Source: DUQW01 sp050953825 (lineage in GTDB: Bacteria; Bacillota_I; Bacilli_A; Acholeplasmatales; Acholeplasmataceae). From it: a stretch of 64,000 bases of DNA. A program made the position numbers and the translations under genes. The stretch spans positions 301,997 through 365,996 of the forward strand of contig JBMNNF010000010.1 of the NCBI GenBank assembly GCA_050953825.1. Direction: 5' to 3'. Shown piece after piece: positions 1 through 7,536 of this stretch. Positions within the stretch are counted from its first letter, which is position 1. Each line of letters begins with the position of its first letter. Below the pieces are notes generated by a model, which was not told the origin of the DNA, ran no database searches, and was given only the letters and a program-made list of their open reading frames with translations.

Positions 1-31
1 CTTATTAAAAGAAGTAATCAATAATTCATGG

Positions 32-90
32 TATAATATTTAAGATTAGTGAAATAGAATATGTTAGAAAAAGCATATAAAATGAAGGAG
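32..90 (+). promoter_or_regulatory. possible pnp promoter and ribosome binding site
   Basis: A TATAAT -10 hexamer lies at 32-37 with no convincing -35 hexamer, and AAGGAG at 85-90 sits ten bases before the pnp ATG. The ribosome binding site supports the chosen start. The promoter is weakly supported because pnp is often co-transcribed from an upstream gene that falls outside this window. Confidence 0.35.
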
Positions 91-100
91 ATTTTATATA

Positions 101-2206
101 ATGAAAAAAGTATTTAAAACAGAAATTGGTGGTCGCGAATTTCGAGTAGAAATTGGTGAAGTTGCCAAGCAAGCCTTAGGTTCGGCTTTAATTTATTACG
201 GTGATTCTACGGTATTATCAGTAGTTACCAGTAAAGAAGATGATCTTGACCGTGATTTTTTCCCGTTAATGGTAATTTATCAAGAGAGATTATATGCAGG
301 AGGTAAAATTCCCGGAGGATTTTTACGCCGTGAAGGACGTGCAACGGAAAATGAGACATTAACTTCTAGATTAATTGACCGTCCATTACGTCCATTATTT
401 CCTGAAGGATTTTATGATGATGTTCAAGTAGTTAATACGGTTTTATCAAGTGATGAAAATGCTTCAACTGAAATGTCTTCATTAATTGGTTCAAGTATCG
501 TCTTAAGTATTTCAAATTTACCGTTTGATGGTCCGGTTGCTGGGGTTGTTGTTGGTCGAGTTAATGGGAAATTAATAATTAATCCAACACCAGAAGAGTT
601 AGAAATAAGTGAAATTGATTTAACAGTTGCTGGAACTAAACATGCGATTAATATGGTGGAAGCTGGGGCGAAAGAAGTGTCAGAAGAAGTGATGCTAGAA
701 GCCATCTTATTTGGACATGAAGAAATTAAGAAAATTATTACCTTCCAAGAAGAAATTGTTAACGAACTACAACCTGTTAAATTAGAAGTTAAGCCAAAAG
801 AAGTTGATGAAACATTAGTTAAAGAAATTAATCAATTAGCTTATGATAAGATTTCGGTAGCCCTTCAAACATTTGAAAAGAAAGCTAGAGAAGAAGCGTT
901 ACAATCAGTTAAAGATGAAGTATTTAATAAATATGAAAACACTCAAGAGTTTGAAGTGTTAAAAGAAAGTGATCAAGAAAAATATCATAAGATGTTAGAT
1001 CAAATATTAGAAAATATTATTTCAGTTGAATTCCGTAGACTAATTACTCATGATAAGGTTAGACCTGATGGGAGAAAAGCGAATGAAATTAGACCACTTT
1101 CATCAAGAGTTGACATCTTACCAAGAACTCATGGATCAGCATTGTTTACTCGTGGACAGACTCAATCATTAGGAGTTGTCACTTTAGGGGCATTAGCTGA
1201 AAAACAAATTATTGATGATTTAGGTGTAGCAGATTCTAAAAGATTTATCTATCACTATAATTTCCCACCATTTTCAGTTGGGGAAACTGGAAGATATGGT
1301 TCGCCAGGACGTCGTGAAATTGGGCACGGGGCTTTAGCCGGGAGAGCTTTAGAACAAGTCCTTCCTTCAGAAGATGATTTTCCATATACAATTCGAGTCG
1401 TATCAGAAATTTTAGAATCTAATGGTTCATCGTCAATGGCTTCAGTATGCTCGGGAACGATGGCGTTAATGGCAGCAGGAGTTCCTATTAAAGCGCCAGT
1501 TGCTGGTATTGCGATGGGATTAATTAAAGAAGGAGATAAGTATATTATTCTTTCAGATATTCAAGGTTTAGAAGACCATTTAGGTGATATGGATTTCAAA
1601 GTTACTGGAACGACTGAAGGAATTACCGCTTTACAAATGGATATTAAGATTTCAGGAATTAATGAAGATATCTTAAGAGAAGCTTTAGCGGCAGCTAAAG
1701 AAGGTAGATTACACATTCTAAATCATATGAATGAAACCATTCCTATGGTTAGAGAAGAATTATCAGATTATGCACCAAAAGTAGTTATGATTCGCATTAA
1801 TCCAGAAAAAATTAAAGATGTTATTGGTTCTGGTGGTAAGATTATTACCCAAATTATTGAAGATAATAACGACGTTAAAATCGATATTGAACAAGATGGT
1901 CGCGTCTACATTATGCATCAAGACAGAAAATGGATTAATTCAACTGTCAAAGTCATTGAAGATTTAGTTAGAGAAGTTGAAGTTGGTCAAATTTATGAAG
2001 CGGTTGTTAAGCGAATTGAATCTTACGGAGCGTTCGTTGAATTATGGCCAGGAACTGAAGGATTAGTTCATATTTCGAAAATAGCTAGAGAAAGAATTGA
2101 TAAAGTTGAATCGGTTTTATCATTAGGTGACCAAATTTTAGTTAAATGTATTGGGATTGATGATAAAGGTCGAATTGACTTATCTAGAAAAGATGCAATG
2201 AAATAA
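101..2206 (+). CDS. pnp: polyribonucleotide nucleotidyltransferase (PNPase)
   Basis: Phosphorolytic 3'-5' exoribonuclease of cytosolic mRNA decay, releasing nucleoside diphosphates; in Bacillota it works with endonucleases and helicases in degradosome-like assemblies. The 701 residues have the family's full layout: first RNase PH domain from the N terminus, alpha-helical linker around 235-315, second RNase PH domain starting near RPDGRK (about 320) with the active-site stretch GDMDFKVTGT, a KH domain with GSGG near 575, and an S1 domain from about 627 containing YGAFVELWPGTEG. Length is normal and no key segment is missing. It has AAGGAG ten bases before ATG and ends just before a strong hairpin, so it is the last gene of its transcript. 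Confidence 0.97.
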   Translation: MKKVFKTEIGGREFRVEIGEVAKQALGSALIYYGDSTVLSVVTSKEDDLDRDFFPLMVIYQERLYAGGKIPGGFLRREGRATENETLTSRLIDRPLRPLFPEGFYDDVQVVNTVLSSDENASTEMSSLIGSSIVLSISNLPFDGPVAGVVVGRVNGKLIINPTPEELEISEIDLTVAGTKHAINMVEAGAKEVSEEVMLEAILFGHEEIKKIITFQEEIVNELQPVKLEVKPKEVDETLVKEINQLAYDKISVALQTFEKKAREEALQSVKDEVFNKYENTQEFEVLKESDQEKYHKMLDQILENIISVEFRRLITHDKVRPDGRKANEIRPLSSRVDILPRTHGSALFTRGQTQSLGVVTLGALAEKQIIDDLGVADSKRFIYHYNFPPFSVGETGRYGSPGRREIGHGALAGRALEQVLPSEDDFPYTIRVVSEILESNGSSSMASVCSGTMALMAAGVPIKAPVAGIAMGLIKEGDKYIILSDIQGLEDHLGDMDFKVTGTTEGITALQMDIKISGINEDILREALAAAKEGRLHILNHMNETIPMVREELSDYAPKVVMIRINPEKIKDVIGSGGKIITQIIEDNNDVKIDIEQDGRVYIMHQDRKWINSTVKVIEDLVREVEVGQIYEAVVKRIESYGAFVELWPGTEGLVHISKIARERIDKVESVLSLGDQILVKCIGIDDKGRIDLSRKDAMK

Positions 2207-2213
2207 TGATAAT

Positions 2214-2245
2214 GAAAAAAGCTCCAAAATTTTTTGGAGCTTTTC
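2214..2245. terminator. bidirectional terminator between pnp and peroxiredoxin
   Basis: The arms GCTCCAAAA (2221-2229) and TTTTTGGAGC (2231-2240) form a hairpin with an A-run before and a T-run after it. It can therefore end transcription of pnp (+) and of the convergent peroxiredoxin gene (-). Confidence 0.85.
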
Positions 2246-2258
2246 TCTTGGACATTAA

Positions 2259-2936
2259 TTATTTCTTTCTAAAGCAGAAGAACCAGTCTTGGCATTCCAT
2301 TTCGACTTTTTCTTTAACGCCAGCCATTCTATCACCAGCTAATTTAGTAGTTCCTGCTGGTGGAACGATCATTGGTTCACCTGGTACCCAGTCAGCTGGA
2401 GTGGCAACACCTAATTCATCAGATGTTTGTAAGGCTTTGATGATTCTTAATAATTCATCAAAATTACGTCCAGCTGATGAAGGATAGTATAAAATAGTTC
2501 TAATAATTCCTTCTGGGTCAATAATGAATACCGCTCTTACTGCCGAAGTTGTATTTCCAGTGCTAGGATGAATCATTCCATATAAGTGAGATACTTCCAT
2601 TGAAATATCAACAATTAATGGGAAAGTCACTTTAGTATTTTTGTAGTGACGATATTGTAAGTGTTCAATGGCTCTTAACCAAGCGATGTGTGAGTGTAGT
2701 GAGTCAACTGATAATCCGATTAATTTAGTATTTAACGCTTCGAATTCAGGTTCTCTTTGAGCGAATGTAATGAATTCGGTAGTACATACTGGTGTAAAGT
2801 CAGCTGGATGTGAAAATAATACTACCCAATGACCTTTGAAATCTTCTGGGAAGTTAACTGGTCCGTTTGTTGTTTGAGCTTTAAATTGTGGAGCTTTATC
2901 TCCAATTAATGGTAATCTTGTCATAGTTTGTTCCAT
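2259..2936 (-). CDS. peroxiredoxin, Prx6/archaeal-type
   Basis: Thiol peroxidase reducing hydrogen peroxide and organic hydroperoxides in the cytosol. The peroxidatic cysteine is Cys51 in the PVCTTE motif, with the preceding FSHPADFTP stretch typical of the AhpC/Prx6 group. At 225 residues it is longer than AhpC and carries the C-terminal extension of Prx6/archaeal-type enzymes, ending in a pair of cysteines (CQDWFFC) that could act as resolving thiols, as in archaeal relatives. AAGGAGGA lies a few bases upstream of ATG. A PerR-like inverted repeat overlaps its probable -10, which would fit peroxide induction. It is a single-gene transcript ending at the shared hairpin with pnp. Confidence 0.93.
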   Translation of the reverse strand: MEQTMTRLPLIGDKAPQFKAQTTNGPVNFPEDFKGHWVVLFSHPADFTPVCTTEFITFAQREPEFEALNTKLIGLSVDSLHSHIAWLRAIEHLQYRHYKNTKVTFPLIVDISMEVSHLYGMIHPSTGNTTSAVRAVFIIDPEGIIRTILYYPSSAGRNFDELLRIIKALQTSDELGVATPADWVPGEPMIVPPAGTTKLAGDRMAGVKEKVEMECQDWFFCFRKK

Positions 2937-2991
2937 AATATTCCTCCTTATTTATTCTAAATTTTTATATAACTAACTATATATTTTATCC

Positions 2992-3003
2992 ATAATTATT
3001 ATA
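2992..3003 (-). promoter_or_regulatory. PerR/Fur-like box over the peroxiredoxin -10
   Basis: The palindromic core ATAATTATTATA matches the centre of the PerR box consensus of Bacillota (about 12 of 15 positions including flanks). It includes a TATAAT -10 on the minus strand (2998-3003), about 60 bases upstream of the peroxiredoxin start. AT-rich DNA makes chance matches likely, so the support is the gene it precedes. Confidence 0.4.
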
Positions 3004-3096
3004 TCATATATCGCGATTCTCATAAAACAAAGCGCATAGTTTAATTATAAAAACAATAAATAACACGATGTCACATATTTAATAAAATTTATGAGT

Positions 3097-3125
3097 TTGA
3101 AATATTAAATAATATTTGATATAAT
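3097..3125 (+). promoter_or_regulatory. rnpB promoter
   Basis: TTGAAA at 3097-3102, a 17-base spacer, and TATAAT at 3120-3125. The predicted start near 3131 coincides with the first pairing strand of the RNase P RNA, so promoter and RNA support each other. Confidence 0.8.
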
Positions 3126-3130
3126 CATTT

Positions 3131-3476
3131 ATAGTCAATGGAAGGTGACCGAACTTTTTAATAAAGGTTAGGAAAGTCCATGCTAGTACTAACTGTGATG
3201 TTAGTAGTGATTGTGCCTGAGGAAATAATAACTCAGGGTACTAATTTATTAGTAACGGCGGATCTTTAAACTCACGTAGTTTAAAACCTGAAAGTGCCAC
3301 AGAGACGATACTAGCTGCGAAGCTAGAGTGAAAAGGGTAAACCCCACAAACTAGAAACCCAAATTTTGGTAGGGGCACGTCGACACGCGAACAAGAAGCG
3401 ATGAAGACGCTTCGAAAGAAGAGATAAATGGTCACACCCGCAAGGGCACAGAACATGGCTTATGCACATTGGCTTA
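3131..3476 (+). ncRNA. rnpB: RNase P RNA, type B
   Basis: Catalytic RNA of tRNA 5' maturation. The universal core is visible: GGAAAGTCCATGC at 3171-3183, GTGCCACAG in the 3290s, GGTAAACCCCAC near 3339, the stretch AAACCCAAATTTTGGTAGGG near 3354, and ACAGAACATGGCTTA near the 3' end. The order and spacing match the Bacillus-type (type B) RNA. The ends pair as stem P1: AGTCAATG (3133-3140) with CATTGGCT (3467-3474). A minus-strand reading frame inside it is only a shadow. It is flanked by its own promoter and a terminator. Confidence 0.96.
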
Positions 3477-3480
3477 TATG

Positions 3481-3510
3481 AAAAAAAGAGCGAATCACGC
3501 TCTTTTTCTC
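3481..3510. terminator. bidirectional terminator of rnpB and the P-type ATPase
   Basis: AAAGAGCG (3485-3492) pairs with CGCTCTTT (3498-3505), with A- and T-runs on either side. The ATPase stop codon (TGA, 3495-3497 on the minus strand) lies in the hairpin, so coding sequence and terminator overlap. Confidence 0.85.
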
Positions 3511-6203
3511 TTTTTAATTGTATTTGAAATTAATTTTTGAATTTCTACTACGAAGAGTGGAGTAATTGATAATCCAATAACAATTAACCATTCTACTAAG
3601 TTTAGATGTGATAAGTGGAATAAATCTCTAGTAAATGGGAAAACGATTGTTAGTAGTTGAAGAGCTAAACTGATAATAAATGCAAATAATAAAGGTTTAT
3701 TAAATTTAGTTTTAAAGATTGAATTTCTTTCACTTTTTACATTTAACGCATGGAATAATTGGGAAATGGCTAAAACCATAAAAGTTAAAGTAGAGGCGTT
3801 CATTAATCTAGCAGTTCTTAAGGCATCGCCAGTAGCACCTTCAGTATTTGGATAGATAAAGAATCCGATAACAAAGGCACTAAATGAAAGCATTCCTAAC
3901 ATAGCTCCTTGCCAACCAATTTTAAGTCCTAAACCATTGGCGAAGAAAGATTTTTTCGGATCTCTTGGTTTTTCTTCCATAATATCGGCTTCTTTAGGTT
4001 CAAGACCAATGGCAATCGCCATTAGTGAGTCAGTCACTAAGTTGACCCATAAAATTTGGACAGCAGTTAAGGTAGTCACCGCTTCGGAGAAGATGAATGC
4101 TCCTAAAATAGTTCCTAAGAAAATAGTAATGATTTCACCAATATTACAACTTAGTAAGAAGTGAATGGCTTTTTTAATGTTAGCATAAATCCCTCTACCT
4201 TCACCAACTGCAGTGACAATTGTAGTAAAGTTATCATCAGTTAAGACCATATCGGCAGCGCCTTTGGAAACTTCAGTTCCGGTAATTCCCATCGCTATTC
4301 CAATATTAGCAGTTTTTAAGGCTGGGGCATCATTGACACCATCACCGGTCATCGCGACAATTTTATCATGTTCTTTCCACGCTTCCACAATTCTTACTTT
4401 ATTTTCTGGACTAACTCGAGCATAAACTCGAATATGTGGTAATAGTTGGTGAAATTCTTCATCAGATAGTTTGTCAAGTTCTAATCCTGATAAAGCCATA
4501 TCATCATCGGATTTAATAATATTTAACTCTTTGGCAATGGCCATTGCGGTATTTTTATGGTCACCAGTAATCATGATGACATCAATTCCAGCGCGGTTGG
4601 CTACCCTAATCGCATCTTTAACTTCAGGTCGTGGTGGATCAATCATCCCCACTAAACCAACTAGAGTAATATTATTTTCTAAATAATCGTGAGTTAATTT
4701 ATCAAGAGGCAAGGTTTGATCAATTTCTTTATAACCAACTGCTAACACTCTTAAGGCGTCACTAGTCATCGCTACGTTGGCCGCTTCATAAGCTTTAATT
4801 GACTTATCGGTTTCAACCGAACGGCGTAACATGACATCTGGTGCTCCTTTGATTACGGCATAACGTTTGCCGTTAAAATCATGAACAGTAGTCATTAATT
4901 TTCGTTCAGAGTCAAATGGTAATTCACTAATACGCGGATTATTATTAAAGATTTCGATTGGATTTTGATTTAATGTAATTGCTAAATCAACAAATGCGAC
5001 TTCGGTTGGATCACCAATTTTGTGATAGTTATTTTCTTCATCAAGATTAACTTTAGTGTCATTACATAAAACACCATACGTTAACAATTGTAATAGATTA
5101 TCATCAACCGGAGTATTTTCATTAATTGGGATGATGTTACTATTTGAGTATACTTTAGTAACGGTCATAACATTTTGCGTTAGAGTACCAGTTTTATCAC
5201 TACAAATAACCGAAGTAGAACCTAGAGTTTCGACTGCAGGTAAGCTTTTCATAATCGCTCTTTCCTTGGCAAGATTTTGCATACCTAAGGCCAAAACGAT
5301 AGTAATAATTGCTGGTAAGCCTTCAGGAATCGCCGCGACCGCTAAAGCCACAGATGCCATAAATGATTTTTGCCAAACTTCCCAACCAACGCCACCGCTA
5401 CTGAAGTAATAGTGTTCAGCAATATTGATGCCAAAGATAAGAAGTGTGATTACTACAGCGATTATAGCAAGAGTTTTACCTAATTTAGCAATTGATTTTT
5501 GAAGTGGAGTTTGATCGGTTTTAGCAGCTGAAATCATCGTTGCAATATGACCAATTTCAGTATCCATTCCAGTTCCGGTGACTAAACCAACACCACGTCC
5601 ATATGTGGCAACAGTTGACATATATCCCGAGTTAATTCTATCACCTAGGGCCACTTCATCTTGGGGAATAATTCCAGCTTTTTTATCAACAGGAATCGCC
5701 TCTCCAGTTAAGATGGCTTCATCAATTTTTAAGTTAACCGATTCAATAATTCGTAAGTCAGCTGGAATATAATCGCCAGCCTCTAATAAAACAATATCAC
5801 CCAAAACTAAATCACTAACATCTAGTACAATTTCAATACCATCACGGATAACCGTAGTGTGAGGCGAGGACATTTTTTGAATCGCTTGTAAGGCTTTCTC
5901 AGCTTTCGCTTCTTGTGCTACACCTAAGATGGCATTAATTAAAATAATCGCAATTACTAAAATACCTTCAGCATAATCAGCAGTAACAAAACTTAAAATA
6001 GCTGCGATAAATAAAATTAAGATCATAAAATCTTTTAACTGATCAAAAAATCTTAAAATTAATGGTCTTTTTTTTGGTTTTTCTAATTCATTTTTACCAT
6101 TTTGAGTTAATCTTTCATTGGCTTCTTGTTGGGTTAATCCTTTTTTAAAATCAGTATTAAAGTGTTTTATTAGATCTTCAGTCGTCATTTGATGGAATTT
6201 CAT
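3495..6203 (-). CDS. P-type (P2A) cation-transporting ATPase, probably Mn2+/Ca2+ exporter
   Basis: Membrane pump driven by ATP through an aspartyl-phosphate intermediate. The 902 residues show a cation-ATPase N-terminal domain, the TGEAIPV actuator loop (about 165), PEGLPAIIT in M4, the phosphorylation motif DKTGTLT (about 335), TGDGVNDAP (about 620), and an M6 segment NLVTDSLMAIAIG, all typical of SERCA/PMR1-like P2A pumps that carry Ca2+ or Mn2+. The leader of this gene is a Mn2+ riboswitch with its own terminator, which points to Mn2+ efflux as the physiological role, as for riboswitch-controlled P-type exporters in lactic acid bacteria. AAGGAGAG precedes ATG. It is a single-gene transcript. 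Confidence 0.93.
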   Translation of the reverse strand: MKFHQMTTEDLIKHFNTDFKKGLTQQEANERLTQNGKNELEKPKKRPLILRFFDQLKDFMILILFIAAILSFVTADYAEGILVIAIILINAILGVAQEAKAEKALQAIQKMSSPHTTVIRDGIEIVLDVSDLVLGDIVLLEAGDYIPADLRIIESVNLKIDEAILTGEAIPVDKKAGIIPQDEVALGDRINSGYMSTVATYGRGVGLVTGTGMDTEIGHIATMISAAKTDQTPLQKSIAKLGKTLAIIAVVITLLIFGINIAEHYYFSSGGVGWEVWQKSFMASVALAVAAIPEGLPAIITIVLALGMQNLAKERAIMKSLPAVETLGSTSVICSDKTGTLTQNVMTVTKVYSNSNIIPINENTPVDDNLLQLLTYGVLCNDTKVNLDEENNYHKIGDPTEVAFVDLAITLNQNPIEIFNNNPRISELPFDSERKLMTTVHDFNGKRYAVIKGAPDVMLRRSVETDKSIKAYEAANVAMTSDALRVLAVGYKEIDQTLPLDKLTHDYLENNITLVGLVGMIDPPRPEVKDAIRVANRAGIDVIMITGDHKNTAMAIAKELNIIKSDDDMALSGLELDKLSDEEFHQLLPHIRVYARVSPENKVRIVEAWKEHDKIVAMTGDGVNDAPALKTANIGIAMGITGTEVSKGAADMVLTDDNFTTIVTAVGEGRGIYANIKKAIHFLLSCNIGEIITIFLGTILGAFIFSEAVTTLTAVQILWVNLVTDSLMAIAIGLEPKEADIMEEKPRDPKKSFFANGLGLKIGWQGAMLGMLSFSAFVIGFFIYPNTEGATGDALRTARLMNASTLTFMVLAISQLFHALNVKSERNSIFKTKFNKPLLFAFIISLALQLLTIVFPFTRDLFHLSHLNLVEWLIVIGLSITPLFVVEIQKLISNTIKKRKRA

Positions 6204-6223
6204 AATTTTCTCTCCTTGTGATA

Positions 6224-6335
6224 AAATAAAAACCTCAAAAAAAGGTTTTGAGGTCTTGTTACAAGCGGGGCTTGAAATTAACCGGGCGATATGCCGTGCT
6301 GACGATTAATTTAGGTTTAACTACTCCCCTCATGT
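6224..6335 (-). promoter_or_regulatory. yybP-ykoY (Mn2+) riboswitch with transcription terminator
   Basis: Read on the minus strand, the leader has the class's conserved pieces in order: GGGGAGTAG (rc of about 6322-6330), ATCGTCAGCACG (rc of about 6296-6307), a GCCCGG segment, CCCCGCTTG, and the closing AACAAGACCTC (rc of about 6247-6257). The aptamer's closing strand overlaps the first arm of a terminator, CCTCAAAACC pairing with TTTTGAGG followed by TTTTTATTTT (6224-6256). Known members bind Mn2+ and switch on Mn2+ exporters by preventing termination; the gene here is a P-type cation pump. Confidence 0.92.
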
Positions 6336-6391
6336 ATATATTTTAGCATATAAAATTAAATGTCTATAATTTATCTTAAATTATATGAAAT

Positions 6392-6422
6392 AAAAAAAGT
6401 GGAATAAAGATTCCACTTTTAG
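6392..6422 (-). terminator. terminator of the duplicated-domain lipoprotein gene
   Basis: AAAGTGGAAT (6396-6405) pairs with ATTCCACTTT (6410-6419); on the minus strand the hairpin is followed by a T-run. It lies directly after the lipoprotein stop codon. Confidence 0.8.
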
Positions 6423-6432
6423 TAATTAATAA

Positions 6433-7317
6433 TTATTTTTTAGAAGCAGATGCATCTAATCCAGCAGCTTTATAAGCAGCTTTAGCTAATTTAGTGTACC
6501 CACCATCTTTAATAGATACCCCAGCAAGACCGGTAATATATCCATCAGTATTAACAGTAACTGAATTTGGTCCGTTAGCTAAAATTTGAGCTTCAATTGC
6601 TTCAGCTTGTTCAAACCATTCTTTACCGATTTCAGAAACTGGTTTCATGTTATAATCAAATTTTAATTCTTTTTTAGTTTTAACATTCCAAGCTAATCCA
6701 GAACCATCAGCTTTTAAAGTTGATTGTCTACAGTCAATAAAAATAGATTTAGCTTTTTTCTTTTCCACAACTAATTCTACCCAAGTAATAGCAGAAGTTC
6801 CGTCGTAGTTTGCGCTGTGTTCAAAAACAACAAATTTACTAGCTTTAGCATTGTCAACAGCCTTTTTAGCTAATTTAGAGTAACCGCCATCTTTAATTGA
6901 AACTCCAGCAACGCCTTGGATGAATCCCTCTTTGTCAACAGTTAAATTGGTACCATTAGCTAAGAAATGATCTTCAAGAGCTTTAGCTTGCTCATACCAT
7001 TCTTTACCAATAGCAGAAACATCTTTCATGCCATAATCTTCCTTTAATTCTTTTTTGGTTTTAGTATTCCATGCTACAGCAGTAACTTTATTGTTAGCAT
7101 CCTTGGTAACCTTTCCTTGACGGCAGTCAATATAGAATTTAGCAATTTTGCCTTTTTCGATTGTAACAGTAACTGAAGTAACTTGAGGAGCTCCGTCATA
7201 TGTAGTTCCTACTTCGAATGCAGTAAATTCTCCGTCAGTCTTAAATTCTTTCTCACCACATCCTACTAATACTAATGCAGCAACGAAGACTAAAATCATC
7301 GCAAAAAATCTTTTCAT
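6433..7317 (-). CDS. lipoprotein with two tandem FMN-binding-like (PplA/COG4939-type) domains
   Basis: Surface lipoprotein: signal peptide with lipobox LVGC and lipidated Cys20. The mature part is an internal duplication of about 120 residues (roughly 25-155 and 160-285). Each copy carries a DCRQ motif, an AWN(T/V)KTKKELK segment, IGKEW(Y/F)EQA, and ends in GVAGVSIKDGGY or GLAGVSIKDGGY. The arrangement resembles two-domain lipoproteins such as Listeria PplA, whose FMN is attached by ApbE at a (S/T)GA(T/S) motif. Here the matching site reads AGVS, so covalent flavin is uncertain. Each copy has one conserved Cys (DCRQ). It has AAGGAGG before ATG and its own terminator. A role in extracellular electron transfer or as a membrane immunogen is inference. 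Confidence 0.7.
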   Translation of the reverse strand: MKRFFAMILVFVAALVLVGCGEKEFKTDGEFTAFEVGTTYDGAPQVTSVTVTIEKGKIAKFYIDCRQGKVTKDANNKVTAVAWNTKTKKELKEDYGMKDVSAIGKEWYEQAKALEDHFLANGTNLTVDKEGFIQGVAGVSIKDGGYSKLAKKAVDNAKASKFVVFEHSANYDGTSAITWVELVVEKKKAKSIFIDCRQSTLKADGSGLAWNVKTKKELKFDYNMKPVSEIGKEWFEQAEAIEAQILANGPNSVTVNTDGYITGLAGVSIKDGGYTKLAKAAYKAAGLDASASKK

Positions 7318-7452
7318 ATATATTCTTCCTCCTTAATTTTTTGAAATGTGAAGTTCTTTTCAACTCTCTTACAATTATAGAATAATTGCCATTATAAATC
7401 AATGAAAATCATAAAAAACAACGATAAAACCGGTTTAAATTTATATTTTTAA

Positions 7453-7481
7453 TGGATATGACTAAATAGTTAGTTTATAAT
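7453..7481 (+). promoter_or_regulatory. lepA operon promoter
   Basis: TGGATA at 7453-7458, a 17-base spacer and TATAAT at 7476-7481, about 55 bases upstream of lepA. The -35 matches the consensus at four of six positions. Confidence 0.55.
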
Positions 7482-7536
7482 AGAAAAAATGAAAGAAAAA
7501 TGATAAAATATGTAGTGAGGTTTACATAATATAGAT

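Noticed and set aside
3241..3456. 71-residue open frame on the - strand
   Set aside because: It lies entirely inside the RNase P RNA, has no ribosome binding site, and reflects the relatively GC-rich structured RNA.
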